From Bacteroidota bacterium (GTDB lineage Bacteria > Bacteroidota > Bacteroidia > Chitinophagales > LD1): DNA of 54,364 nt. The position numbers were made by a program, and so were the translations under genes. The stretch covers positions 1 to 54,364 of the forward strand of contig CANJVG010000010.1 in the NCBI GenBank assembly GCA_947478005.1. The letters are read 5' to 3'. A model generated the notes under the pieces. That model saw only the letters and a list, made by a program, of their open reading frames with translations, did not search any database and was not told the DNA's origin. Of this stretch, positions 33,669-42,777 are shown in pieces; positions within the stretch are counted from its first letter, which is position 1, and each line of letters begins with the position of its first letter.

Positions 33669-34325
33669 CTAAGGTAGGTAAAGAGTTGAAATATCTTCCA
33701 ACGACTGGAGCTTTCTATCTGCAATAATCAGTTTTGGATTTTGGAAGTCTTCGGGATAAGGAACCACCACACATTTCATTTTGGCGGCTTTAGCGGCCAG
33801 CAAACCATTGAAGGAATCTTCGAGCACCAAACAGTTTTGAGGTCTTACCTGCAATATTTCTGCAGTGCGTAAAAAAACAGCCGGATGTGGTTTGCCATAG
33901 GTTTCATGTTCGGCTGAAACGAGAATATCGAAGTAGCTTTCTATCTTCAACTTCTTTACGGTGGCTTTTATCAATCGCATGGCGGAAGAAGATGCCACGG
34001 CCATTTTTAGTTTCTTGTTTTTGAAGAATTCTAAAGAAGCATGAACACCGGCCATTGGATGCGCATGATGGGTAATGGCATTCTCCATTTCATCCAGCAC
34101 TTCGTCATGAATTTCTTCTTTCGTCTTTCCAATCCATTGTTTCCTGTTCCACCAGTGCTCCACCACTTCATCAAAACGAAAGCCTGTTGTTTCTATGCAG
34201 TCCTTCTCTGATAATTCTAATCCAACCGTGGCAAAAACCTTCATCTCTGCCTTGCGCCAAAAGGGCTCACTGTCGATAATTAAACCGTCCATATCGTAAA
34301 TTACTGCTTCAATATTTTCAGTCAT
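33669..34325 (-). CDS. HAD-superfamily sugar-phosphate phosphatase (YniC/HxpB-like)
   Basis: A 218-residue HAD-IA hydrolase. Motif I is VIYDMDGLIIDSEPFW (about residues 8-23) with the nucleophile Asp and acid/base Asp. Motif II is AVASSSAMR (about 109-117). Motif III/IV are KPHPAVFLRTAE (about 145-156) and VLEDSFNGLLAAKAA (about 165-179). The DSEPFWRKAE continuation and length resemble the E. coli hexitol/2-deoxyglucose-6-phosphatases (YniC) more than beta-phosphoglucomutase. The exact substrate is inferred only. It is divergent from the TerC-family gene, with only 41 bp between the two start codons. Confidence 0.85.
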   Translation of the reverse strand: MTENIEAVIYDMDGLIIDSEPFWRKAEMKVFATVGLELSEKDCIETTGFRFDEVVEHWWNRKQWIGKTKEEIHDEVLDEMENAITHHAHPMAGVHASLEFFKNKKLKMAVASSSAMRLIKATVKKLKIESYFDILVSAEHETYGKPHPAVFLRTAEILQVRPQNCLVLEDSFNGLLAAKAAKMKCVVVPYPEDFQNPKLIIADRKLQSLEDISTLYLP

Positions 34326-34346
34326 GATTATTCGTAGCTATTTTTG
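34316..34346 (+). promoter_or_regulatory. Promoter TTTC-N19-TATTTTTG deciding a TTG start
   Basis: TATTTTTG (34339-34346) is an exact -7 match, with TTTC (34316-34319) 19 bp upstream. It lies 21 bp before a TTG codon at 34367. No ATG precedes the conserved protein sequence in that frame, so promoter position and frame both favour the TTG start. The -33 box overlaps the first codons of the divergent HAD gene. Confidence 0.55.
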
Positions 34347-34366
34347 CGGCTAATAAAATATCTCCA

Positions 34367-35167
34367 TTGGAATCTGTCGCGCAATTCTTTTCACATTTTC
34401 TGGAGCCTTGCCCAAAAACGGCTTTGCTGATAGTGCTGAATCTGGTTCTGATTGAAAGTTTGCTTTCAGTAGACAATGCCGCTGTGCTGGCCACCATGGT
34501 TATGGATTTGCCGCCAGCACAAAGAAAACGCGCACTGCGAATAGGCATTGTGTTCGCTTATATTTTCAGAGGCATTGCCTTAATATCTGCAAGCTACCTG
34601 ATGAAGATAAGCTGGTTGAAATTAGTTGGAGGCAGCTATCTTCTTTACCTGGCTATCGACTTCTTTTACAAAAAGATAGTCAAGCACGAAACGGTGATTG
34701 AAATCGAATCCTGTAAACTGGATGAGGAATCAAAACACCCCAAAAGAATATTCGGTCTTAGTCATTTTTGGAGTACGGTGCTGATGGTAGAAGTAATGGA
34801 CATGACTTTTTCACTTGACAATGTTTTTGCCGCGGTGGCATTTACCAGCAATATCTACCTGGTGTGTTTAGGTGTTTTTATAGGCATCATTACCATGCGT
34901 ATTGTGGCCGGTTATTTTGTAAAACTACTGACCCATTTCCCTTTCCTCGACACCGTTGCATTTGTGGTGATTGCGTTGCTCGGCACAAGACTATGTTTGG
35001 ATTTTGCCTGCACTTATTTCCCTGAAGGTAGTCTTTACCGTGTTCTGCATGATGAGAATACCAGTTTGTATTTCTCTCTTTCAACTGTACTTATTTTCTT
35101 CCTGCCCATCCTGACTTCTGCATTATTCAATTTCCCGCACCACTCCAAAGAAAAGAAGGACAGCTAA
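34367..35167 (+). CDS. TerC-family integral membrane protein
   Basis: A 266-residue protein with about seven transmembrane helices. The two TerC hallmarks are LIESLLSVDNAAVLATMVMD (about residues 28-47) and MDMTFSLDNVFAAVAF (about 144-159), each with the conserved acidic residues in the membrane. TerC/Alx proteins are linked to manganese export and metal resistance. The start is TTG; the first in-frame ATG is 41 codons later and would remove the first hallmark. It ends 69 bp before the next T9SS gene, which appears to have its own promoter. Confidence 0.87.
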   Translation: MESVAQFFSHFLEPCPKTALLIVLNLVLIESLLSVDNAAVLATMVMDLPPAQRKRALRIGIVFAYIFRGIALISASYLMKISWLKLVGGSYLLYLAIDFFYKKIVKHETVIEIESCKLDEESKHPKRIFGLSHFWSTVLMVEVMDMTFSLDNVFAAVAFTSNIYLVCLGVFIGIITMRIVAGYFVKLLTHFPFLDTVAFVVIALLGTRLCLDFACTYFPEGSLYRVLHDENTSLYFSLSTVLIFFLPILTSALFNFPHHSKEKKDS

Positions 35168-35236
35168 ACGTTATTCATACCTGTTCATTTATTTTTAGGG
35201 TGCATTAATTTTATTGCTTTGTTTAGCGTCTTGGAC

Positions 35237-38200
35237 ATGATAACCTCTCGACTTTCTAAAAAATATACATTCAGCTTTTGGCTTTGTTTAGCTATCACTA
35301 TTCCGTTTGCGCAGGTGTCGCATATCGGTGGCCTAATCAATACCTACGCAGCGGTTTCGTCTATTGATTTCTGCTCAAACAAAATGGTGGTAGATGATGC
35401 TTCGGTTTTTCATGCAGGACAAAAAGTAATGGTGATGCAAATGAAGGGTGCCTCGGTAGATGGCTCCAACAGCGCTGCATTTGGCAATGTCACCGGCTAC
35501 AACAATTGCGGCAATTATGAAATTGAAACGATTAAAAGCGTTGTCGGGAACACTGTTGAATTTACCTTTGCGCTGGTTCGTGATTATGATGCGAGCGGTG
35601 GAGTTCAATTAGTTTCCATTCCTGAATATCAGATTGCCTCGGTTGATTCTGCCTTAAAACCAATTGTCTGGACAGGAACTAAAGGAGGCGTCATTATTTT
35701 GAAAGCTGACACCATTATTCTAAACGATTCGGTAAACGTAAAAGGATATGGGTTTAGAGGTGGTGCCATAATTAATGATAGCAGCGCACAACCATGTTAC
35801 AATAACGGAGTAGGTGGAGCATCGGTATATTACTGTGCCAATATATCATGCGGAGCTGCAAAAGGTCAGGGAATTGGAACTGCCGGCTTTGGATTTGGAC
35901 GAGGTAAGGACGGAAACGGTGCAGGTGGTGGAAATGACCATAACACCGGTGGTGGTGGTGGTGCTAATTTTGGAAGTGGAGGCATGGGCGGTACCCGAAC
36001 CAACACAAGTACCTTCAGTTGTCCGGGTCCTTATGCGGGAATTGGTGGTTCTGCTTTGTCTTACAGCAATGGTGCGAATAAAATATTTATGGGAGGTGGT
36101 GGTGGAGCAGGAGATGAAAACAATAATGAGGGTACCGAAGGTGGACACGGAGGAGGTATCGTTATTTTCATGGCAAATACCCTTGTTGGTAACAACAAGA
36201 GGATAAATGCCAACGCAAATTCGGAAGTTTATCTGGCTCGCGCAGATGGAGCCGGAGGTGGTGGTGGGGCAGGTACTGTACTTTTATATGTTGACAATTA
36301 TTCGGGCAATGTACAGGTGTATGCCTGCGGTGGAAAAGGAGGAAATTTAGATAATGGTGGAAGTCAAACATTCTGTATGGGGCCTGGTGGTGGTGGTGGT
36401 GGTGGTATGTTATGGGTAAAAACAAATACCATCCCGAGTAATATAACTTACATTGATACCGGTGGTTTAAACGGAAAAGACACCTATGGATTAGGACCTG
36501 CTGCATGTCCATTCGGAACTACCAATGGTGCTACTGCGGGTACAAATGGCGGCAGCTTAACAGGTTTGAATATTGTTTCAGGAACAATTCCTTTTGTAAA
36601 ACTAAGCCTTACTGCTTGCTGCGACACTACGGTATGCCCTAATCAATCGATTCGAATGACGGAAGCGGATACCTCTACTTATCCTGCTACAGTTTCCTGG
36701 AGCAACGGTTCTTCAGCCCATACGTTTACGCAAGCGGTGGCAGTAACTACTCCTTTTACTATCACTGTAACAGACCACCGCGGTTGTCAACTTACCGAAA
36801 CACATACGGCCACTGTTTACAATAATATTGCCGGTGTTACTACTTGTTGCGACACAACAGTTTGCCCGGGAGCAACGGCCAGCTTTAATGTAAGTGCCCC
36901 TCCACTTTCACAATTAACTTACCATTGGAGCACAGGAGATTTTACGACTTCCATTACCCAACAGATTTCTACCTCGCAAACATTTTATATAACTATCACT
37001 GACCAAAACGGTTGTAGTATTCAGCAAAGTGTGGATGCCTTCATTGATAATACTTTCCCCAACTTATCGATTTGCTGTGATACCGTTCTATGTAGCCCAT
37101 CAACGGTTATCTTTACTGCAAGCACTACAGCTTCTCCGGTTAACTATGCCTGGAGCAGCGGACAAAATACGGCTACTATAACACCAACTATTTCTTCATC
37201 GCAATCATTTACAGTAACCGTTTCTAACACAAGTGGCTGCTCGGCTCAGCTGAGCGTAAATGCCAGCATTAATAATGTGCCACCTGTATTTACGGTTTGC
37301 TGCGACACTGTTTTTTGCACCACGGGAACTATCTTAGCTGCAGCAAAATCTGACAGTATTCTTTCTTATCATTGGAGTACAGGGGAAACCGTTGCTTCTA
37401 TCAGTCATTCTGTCTCGGCTGCACAAACATTTACGGTTACCGCAACAAACGCTAATGGTTGTTCGGCTCAACAAAGTGTGAACGCGAGTATCCAAAATAT
37501 TCCTCCGGTATTTGCAGTTTGCTGCGATACCGCTTTTTGTGTTTCAGGAACACTAAAGGCTGTCGCTACCTCTGCCAATCAACTATCCTACAGTTGGAGT
37601 AACGGAGCAAGCACCGATTCTATTTTCATGTTTATAAATACTTCGCAAGCCATTGGTGTGCAGGCTACTGATGCTTTAGGGTGCACCGCTGAAGCCTTTG
37701 TAGATGCAATTATTCTGAATACGCCTCCCTCATTTTCGATTTGTTGCGACACTGTCATTTGCCCGAATGGAACGGTGAATCTCGCCATTACCACCCCACC
37801 TAATGGTTTCTATACTTATAACTGGAATAACGGCCAACAGTCACCTTCTATAAGTCAGCAACTTGCTGCTTCTCAAACTTTTTCGGTAACAGTAACCGAC
37901 CAAAACGGATGCAGTGGTTTGGCTAGTTCACAAGCAACCGTAAACAATACCGCTTTTGACTTTTCGGTTTGTTGTGATACTGTTTTGTGTTTGGGAGAAC
38001 AGGCAGTATTTACAGCTTCTTCTACCAATCAGGCAACCTATAGTTGGAGTAGTGGTGAAACTACGGCCTCTATTTCCCCTACTATTTCTACACCTCAAAC
38101 ATTTACCGTAACAGCCACTAATGCAGGTGGATGCACAGGAGCAAAAGGTGTGCAGGCAAGTATCTCTTCTCCGACCACTTCTATCACTGCCGTTCCTGAC

Positions 38201-38683
38201 ACTACTATTCAATCAGGACAGACTGCTCAACTTTTTGCCACCGGAGATTCAACCTATACCTACCTTTGGTCTTCCAGCGAAACACTAGATAGTTCAAACA
38301 GCAAAAACCCTACTGCCAAGCCAATAAGTACTACTATCTACTGTGTTACCGCTACTGATAAATATGGTTGCACGGCCACTGCTTGTTATAAGGTAGAAAT
38401 CAATTTACCCGATATTAAAGTGCCCGATGCTTTTTCTCCTAATGGTGACGGGCACAATGATGTCTTCACTATTTTCCCTTTGTCCTCGGACATATTAGAA
38501 ATACGGATTTACAACCGTTGGGGTGAGGTCGTATTTTATTCTAAGGGGAATGCGGCATGGGATGGTACCTACAAAGGCAAAACACAGGAAGCCGGCAATT
38601 TTGTTTGTCAAATTTCTTATACCAATCCGGTGAACCCTGGTAAGACCAATACGGTTATTAAGGACCTTATTTTAGTACGATAA
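35237..38683 (+). CDS. T9SS type B protein with glycine-rich region and CCDT repeats
   Basis: An 1148-residue exported protein, starting at the ATG at 35237 (a TTG at 35219 would only lengthen the leader). It has a signal peptide to about residue 30 (FAQ). The region at 30-180 is beta-rich. A glycine-rich segment (about 190-430, with runs such as GAGGGNDHNTGGGGG and GPGGGGGGG) follows. Seven Ig-like repeats of 74-76 residues then each start with CCDT-x2-C (first at 36616, last at 37970). The C-terminus is a CHU_C type B sorting domain (VPDAFSPNGDGHNDVF, YNRWGEVVF, WDGTYKGK). It is likely a cell-surface or extracellular structural protein. No enzyme domain was seen. Confidence 0.87.
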   Translation: MITSRLSKKYTFSFWLCLAITIPFAQVSHIGGLINTYAAVSSIDFCSNKMVVDDASVFHAGQKVMVMQMKGASVDGSNSAAFGNVTGYNNCGNYEIETIKSVVGNTVEFTFALVRDYDASGGVQLVSIPEYQIASVDSALKPIVWTGTKGGVIILKADTIILNDSVNVKGYGFRGGAIINDSSAQPCYNNGVGGASVYYCANISCGAAKGQGIGTAGFGFGRGKDGNGAGGGNDHNTGGGGGANFGSGGMGGTRTNTSTFSCPGPYAGIGGSALSYSNGANKIFMGGGGGAGDENNNEGTEGGHGGGIVIFMANTLVGNNKRINANANSEVYLARADGAGGGGGAGTVLLYVDNYSGNVQVYACGGKGGNLDNGGSQTFCMGPGGGGGGGMLWVKTNTIPSNITYIDTGGLNGKDTYGLGPAACPFGTTNGATAGTNGGSLTGLNIVSGTIPFVKLSLTACCDTTVCPNQSIRMTEADTSTYPATVSWSNGSSAHTFTQAVAVTTPFTITVTDHRGCQLTETHTATVYNNIAGVTTCCDTTVCPGATASFNVSAPPLSQLTYHWSTGDFTTSITQQISTSQTFYITITDQNGCSIQQSVDAFIDNTFPNLSICCDTVLCSPSTVIFTASTTASPVNYAWSSGQNTATITPTISSSQSFTVTVSNTSGCSAQLSVNASINNVPPVFTVCCDTVFCTTGTILAAAKSDSILSYHWSTGETVASISHSVSAAQTFTVTATNANGCSAQQSVNASIQNIPPVFAVCCDTAFCVSGTLKAVATSANQLSYSWSNGASTDSIFMFINTSQAIGVQATDALGCTAEAFVDAIILNTPPSFSICCDTVICPNGTVNLAITTPPNGFYTYNWNNGQQSPSISQQLAASQTFSVTVTDQNGCSGLASSQATVNNTAFDFSVCCDTVLCLGEQAVFTASSTNQATYSWSSGETTASISPTISTPQTFTVTATNAGGCTGAKGVQASISSPTTSITAVPDTTIQSGQTAQLFATGDSTYTYLWSSSETLDSSNSKNPTAKPISTTIYCVTATDKYGCTATACYKVEINLPDIKVPDAFSPNGDGHNDVFTIFPLSSDILEIRIYNRWGEVVFYSKGNAAWDGTYKGKTQEAGNFVCQISYTNPVNPGKTNTVIKDLILVR

Positions 38684-38776
38684 ATCGTGTGCCATTTCAA
38701 TAAACCTGTTTTACAAAAAGCAGAACGGTTTTTATTTTTACTTTCCGACCTCAATTACAAACAAAAAAATCTACCA

Positions 38777-39343
38777 ATGAAAAAAAACGCAATCACTTTA
38801 ATCCTCGCTTTCCTTATCAGTTATGGAGCAGAAGCGCAACTCACAATTAATGATGTAACCTTACCGGCAACTATTAAACAAGGCAATACTACGCTGGTGC
38901 TAAATGGTGGAGGCATCCGTAAAAAACTTTTCTTTAAACTTTATACCGGTGGGCTTTATCTTACTGCCAAAACCAAAGAAGCATCCGAAGTTATCAATGC
39001 CGACAAGCCAACTGCTTTCCGTTTAACAACAACCTCAGGTGTACTGAACAGCAATAATTTCAGCGAAGCTATACAAGAAGGTTTTGGCAAATCAATGAAA
39101 GGAAATACGGCCTCTCTTCAACCTAAAATTGACGAGTTCATTGGCACCTTTAAAAAGGAAGAAGTGAAAGAAGGCGACACTTACGAACTGTGGTATGTAC
39201 CGGGTGTTGGAGTACAATCGTATAAAAACGGAACATTGAAAAGCACAATTGCCGGCCTTGATTTCAAGAAAGCGCTGTTTGGCATTTGGTTCTCGAGTGA
39301 CCCGGTGGATGAAGATTTGAAGAAAGGCTTATTGGGACATTAA
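38777..39343 (+). CDS. Secreted chalcone-isomerase-like protein
   Basis: A 188-residue periplasmic-type protein with a signal peptide (1-20, ending GAEAQ). The chalcone isomerase-like fold is indicated by LVLNGGGIRKKLFFKLYTGGLYL (about residues 37-59), a bacterial signature of the CHASE/Chalcone_3 type, and a later YELWYVPGVGV. Bacterial members bind or act on unknown small ligands, probably lipids, rather than chalcones. I use ATG 38777 because the open frame from 38687 adds 30 residues that would hide the signal peptide. It lies 93 bp after the T9SS gene. Confidence 0.8.
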   Translation: MKKNAITLILAFLISYGAEAQLTINDVTLPATIKQGNTTLVLNGGGIRKKLFFKLYTGGLYLTAKTKEASEVINADKPTAFRLTTTSGVLNSNNFSEAIQEGFGKSMKGNTASLQPKIDEFIGTFKKEEVKEGDTYELWYVPGVGVQSYKNGTLKSTIAGLDFKKALFGIWFSSDPVDEDLKKGLLGH

Positions 39344-39351
39344 TACTTTCG
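39344..39351 (+). promoter_or_regulatory. -7 variant element TACTTTCG
   Basis: TAnnTTCG element immediately after the preceding stop codon, 33 bp before the methyltransferase ATG. A TTTG lies upstream, but at 24 bp, outside the usual spacing. Confidence 0.4.
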
Positions 39352-39383
39352 AAAATTTCATTCAGCACAAAGACATACTATAA

Positions 39384-40115
39384 ATGAAGCCAAACTGGTT
39401 TGAAGAATGGTTCGATTCGCCATACTATCATTTACTTTATTGTAACAGAAGTGCTGAAGAAGCAGAATCCTTCATTAAAAAATTAACGCAAAAACTTGAC
39501 CTGCGAAAGGGCGCTAAAGTGCTGGATGTAGCGTGCGGAAAAGGACGACACTCCCGCACTTTAGCCTCGCTTGGTTACGATGTAACAGGCATCGATCTTT
39601 CGGCTAATAGTATTGCCTTTGCCAAGAACTTTGAGAATGCTCATTTAAAGTTTGAGGTGTTTGACATGCGCAAAACGTATGCCGCTCAGAAATTCGACTA
39701 TGTGTTTAACCTGTTCAGCAGCTTTGGCTATTTTGAAGAGGAAGTTGATGACGTAAACGCAATGAAAGCTTTTGGTGCCAGCCTGAAATCTGGCGGAACC
39801 CTGGTGATGGATTATATCAACTGCGAATGGGCGGTGAAAATGATGAAGCCCCGGGAAATAGTGCAGCGCGATGAAATTCAGTTTCATATCCAAAAGAGAA
39901 TTGAGAAAGGATTTATTCTGAAGAGCATTGACTTTTTGGACAAGAACGAAGACCATCATTACGAAGAGCGTTTGAAAGTGATTAACCTCAATAAGTTTGA
40001 GAAGATGCTGCATGATGCCCGATTTGAATTAAAACAAACCTTTGGCGATTATGACCTCAGCGAATTCAGCCGTGGCTCTTCACCGCGCTTAATAATGGTG
40101 GCCAAAAAACAATGA
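39384..40115 (+). CDS. Class I SAM-dependent methyltransferase
   Basis: A 243-residue methyltransferase. SAM motif I is VLDVACGKGRHSRTLASLG (about residues 46-64), followed by VTGIDLSANSI (about 67-77). The motif II/III region is FDYVFNLFSSFGYFEEE (about 108-124). The N-terminus (MKPNWFEEWFDSPYYHLLY) is typical of a Bacteroidota group with unknown substrate. Its stop overlaps the next start by 4 bp (ATGA), so it is coupled to the rRNA methyltransferase gene, suggesting an RNA or translation-related target. Confidence 0.87.
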   Translation: MKPNWFEEWFDSPYYHLLYCNRSAEEAESFIKKLTQKLDLRKGAKVLDVACGKGRHSRTLASLGYDVTGIDLSANSIAFAKNFENAHLKFEVFDMRKTYAAQKFDYVFNLFSSFGYFEEEVDDVNAMKAFGASLKSGGTLVMDYINCEWAVKMMKPREIVQRDEIQFHIQKRIEKGFILKSIDFLDKNEDHHYEERLKVINLNKFEKMLHDARFELKQTFGDYDLSEFSRGSSPRLIMVAKKQ

Positions 40116-41446
40116 GCGCAACCGTAAACTATCCCGAAGCTTTTCTGGATAGAATGAAAAATGTTTTGGGCGATGAATTTGAGGCCTTCGTTCAAAGTCT
40201 GAACAGCCCCTCTCCCACATCTATCCGTTTGAATCCGCGCAAAACTGTAGCTGATATTATTTATACCAACACCGAACAAATTCCTTGGTGCGAAAACGGA
40301 AGATACCTGAGCGAACGCCCTTCCTTTACCTTCGACCCGCTGTTTCATGCCGGTGCTTATTATGTGCAGGAAGCCAGTTCGATGTTTGTAGAAGAAATCT
40401 GGAAACAGATAAACCCTGAAAATAAAACGGTGAAGGTGCTTGATTTGTGTGCCGCACCGGGTGGCAAATCGACTCATCTTCTTTCGCTCATGAATGAAGA
40501 AAGCCTGTTGGTGAGCAATGAACTGATTCCCAACAGGAATAAGATTCTGCAACAGAATATTACCAAATGGGGAACCGCCAATTGCATCATCACCCAAAAC
40601 AAGCCGGAAGATTTTGCGGTCCTGGAAGATTACTTCGACATTATTCTGATTGACGCGCCATGCAGTGGCGAAGGCTTGTTTCGAAAAGATAAGAATGCCA
40701 TTGAGGAATGGAGCGAAAAGAATGTGGCGCTATGTGCTGTTCGTCAAAAGGATATTCTTGAAAAGGCTGTAAATGCTTTGAAGCCAGGAGGCTTTTTGAT
40801 TTATTCTACCTGCACGTTTGAAGCGGTGGAGAACGATGAGCGGATTTCGGATTACGGATTGCAGATTGCGGATGTTGAAATTCAGAATTCAGGTCAGGTA
40901 AAAACCAACTACGGTTATCAGTTCTATCCGCACAAAGTAAAGGGGGAAGGGTTCTATATTTCGGTGATGAAGAAAGAGACCACAGACGATAAATCGCAGA
41001 AGATAGACACAAGGCATAAGACGCAAGACACAAGACAAAAGACCGCTGTGCACTTCTTGCAAAACCCTGACCAATTTGTGGAGCATACCAAGAACGAATT
41101 TCTGTTTGCCATTCCTCAACATCTGTATGCCGATTTTCTGTTTCTCGAAAAGCAACTATACATACGTCAGGCGGGAATTTTTATGGGTACTGTTAAGGGC
41201 AAAGATTTTTTGCCCTCACAGGATTTAGCATTAAGCAATTCTATCAAAACCGATTTACCTTCGGTTGAATTGAACTATGAAGAAGCTATTTCGTTTTTGC
41301 GATGCGAAACACCAAAGCTGAAAACAGAAAACCGTGGCTGGTGTTTGGCTACTTTCAAAGGGCTGAACCTTGGCTGGATGAAGGTAATGGATGGCCGCAT
41401 CAACAACTACTTTCAGAAGGAATGGCGAATTCTGAAACAGGCCTAG
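40112..41446 (+). CDS. RsmF/NOL1-type RNA cytosine-C5 methyltransferase
   Basis: A 444-residue enzyme that methylates cytosine in rRNA. SAM motif I is VLDLCAAPGGKSTHLLSLM (about 110-128). The motif IV catalytic region is DAPCSGEGLFRKD (about 185-197) and the motif VI cysteine is YSTCTFE (about 230-236), so both catalytic cysteines of the RsmB/RsmF/Trm4 fold are present. A C-terminal PUA-like domain follows (about 310-444). Two low-complexity tracts occur between these parts: SDYGLQIADVEIQNSG (about 245-262) and DTRHKTQDTRQKT (about 300-312). They look inserted in frame. Coupled to the preceding methyltransferase gene. Confidence 0.9.
   Translation: MSATVNYPEAFLDRMKNVLGDEFEAFVQSLNSPSPTSIRLNPRKTVADIIYTNTEQIPWCENGRYLSERPSFTFDPLFHAGAYYVQEASSMFVEEIWKQINPENKTVKVLDLCAAPGGKSTHLLSLMNEESLLVSNELIPNRNKILQQNITKWGTANCIITQNKPEDFAVLEDYFDIILIDAPCSGEGLFRKDKNAIEEWSEKNVALCAVRQKDILEKAVNALKPGGFLIYSTCTFEAVENDERISDYGLQIADVEIQNSGQVKTNYGYQFYPHKVKGEGFYISVMKKETTDDKSQKIDTRHKTQDTRQKTAVHFLQNPDQFVEHTKNEFLFAIPQHLYADFLFLEKQLYIRQAGIFMGTVKGKDFLPSQDLALSNSIKTDLPSVELNYEEAISFLRCETPKLKTENRGWCLATFKGLNLGWMKVMDGRINNYFQKEWRILKQA
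40841..40873. repeat. CGGATTT-word tract inside the RNA methyltransferase gene
   Basis: Repeated words CGGATTTCGGATTACGGATT and GCAGATTGCGGAT in series. Very similar words occur between genes at 51016-51047 and 51171-51199. The tract keeps the reading frame. Confidence 0.65.
41001..41043. repeat. ACAAGAC-word tract inside the RNA methyltransferase gene
   Basis: A purine-rich series of AGACACAAGGCATAAGACGC and AAGACACAAGACAAAAGAC words. It encodes the repetitive peptide DTRHKTQDTRQKT in the linker before the C-terminal domain. Confidence 0.65.
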
Positions 41447-41476
41447 TGCCTAATTTCGATTCATTTCCATTATCCA

Positions 41477-41507
41477 TTTCGGGTTTCGTGTTTCCCCTAT
41501 ATATTCG
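41477..41507 (+). promoter_or_regulatory. Promoter TTTC-N19-TATATTCG
   Basis: TATATTCG (41500-41507) with TTTC 19 bp upstream (41477-41480), 29 bp before the lipoprotein ATG. It is the plus-strand equivalent of the TTCG variant seen elsewhere in the window. Confidence 0.5.
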
Positions 41508-41536
41508 CGCATTCAAAAATAAATCCAATCACATCC

Positions 41537-42760
41537 ATGAAGCAATTCCTTTTTCTTGTTTTGGCTACAGCCCTGGCCTTTACTTCCTGTAAAAATAATA
41601 CCACCGCCAAAGTGGATAATGCGTTTGAAAAAGAACTGCAGGAAAAATTCATTAATGCCAAAGAAGGCGATGTGATTGAACTACCCGAAGGGACCTTCAC
41701 ACTTACCCGTTCATTGATTCTCGATGGCATTAAAAATGTAACCATCAGAGGGAAAGGAAAGGACAAAACGATTCTTTCGTTTAAGGGGCAGAAAGACGGT
41801 GCCGAAGGTTTGCGCATTACGGCTGATGGCATTGTGATGGAAGACTTTGCCGTGTTGGACGCCAAAGGTGATTGTATAAAGGTGCAGGATGCTACCAACG
41901 TTACGTTCCGCAGATTGAAGGTGGGCTGGACATCTTTGCACGATACCAAGAATGGTTCGTATTCTACCTATCCTGTAGGTTGCACCAATGTGTTGATTGA
42001 AGAGTGTGATGTGTTTGGCTCGGCTGATGCGGGTGTTTATGTGGGTCAATCGAAAAACATCATTGTGCGCAAAAACAATGTGCACGATAATGTGGCGGGT
42101 ATTGAAATAGAAAACTGCACGGGGGCTGATGTGTATGAAAACATATCGACCAATAACACCGGTGGAATTCTGGTGTTTGACCTGCCCGATTTGCAAGTGA
42201 AAAACGGAAGCCGCTGCCGCCTTTTCAACAATAAAATTATCAGCAACAATGTGCCTAATTTTGGTGTGAAGGGAACAACGGTAGGCGAAATTCCGGCAGG
42301 AACCGGGGTAATCATCATGGCTACCAACCAATGTGAAGTGTCGGGTAATGAAATATCGGGAAACAATACGGTGAGTGCTTGTGTCATCAGTTTTATGGCA
42401 TTGAACAAACCATTTAAAGATTCGATTTATGACCCTTACTGCGGTGGAATTTCGATTCATGATAATAAAATTACGCGCGGCACTGGCGTGACAGATAACA
42501 GTGTGGTATTCGGCAAGATGTTCAGCGCCTTGTTTGGCGATAAGGTGCCTGATTTGGTGACCGATGGGGCTGTGAACCCTGCTTATCGCAATGCGGATGG
42601 AAGTATTAAGGATGACCAAAGAATCTGTTTCCGCAATAACGGAAATGTGACATTCAGCAATATGGATTTGCTGGGTAAGGGCAAGAACCGCAGCAGCGAT
42701 GCGAGTAAGTTTGATTGCACGCAGCAAGCGCTAACGGAGATTAAACTGAATGTGCAGTAA
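41537..42760 (+). CDS. Parallel beta-helix lipoprotein
   Basis: A 407-residue lipoprotein. Signal peptide MKQFLFLVLATALAFTSC has a lipobox-like end with the acylated cysteine at position 18. The body is a right-handed parallel beta-helix: repeated hydrophobic/Asn-rich coils such as VTIRGKGKDKTILSF, VLIEECDVFG, IIVRKNNVHDNVAGIEIENC and CEVSGNEISGNNTVSAC. Such folds often bind or cleave polysaccharides, and NosD-like and pectate-lyase-like members are known, but no clear catalytic set was seen. The likely site is the outer or inner membrane facing the periplasm or surface. Confidence 0.85.
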   Translation: MKQFLFLVLATALAFTSCKNNTTAKVDNAFEKELQEKFINAKEGDVIELPEGTFTLTRSLILDGIKNVTIRGKGKDKTILSFKGQKDGAEGLRITADGIVMEDFAVLDAKGDCIKVQDATNVTFRRLKVGWTSLHDTKNGSYSTYPVGCTNVLIEECDVFGSADAGVYVGQSKNIIVRKNNVHDNVAGIEIENCTGADVYENISTNNTGGILVFDLPDLQVKNGSRCRLFNNKIISNNVPNFGVKGTTVGEIPAGTGVIIMATNQCEVSGNEISGNNTVSACVISFMALNKPFKDSIYDPYCGGISIHDNKITRGTGVTDNSVVFGKMFSALFGDKVPDLVTDGAVNPAYRNADGSIKDDQRICFRNNGNVTFSNMDLLGKGKNRSSDASKFDCTQQALTEIKLNVQ

Positions 42761-42777
42761 AGAGTCCTATATTCTTT

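Noticed and set aside
41711-42727. Long minus-strand frame opposite the beta-helix lipoprotein
   Set aside because: It lies antisense to a gene with a clear lipoprotein signal and beta-helix repeats, and its own translation shows no domain or signal.
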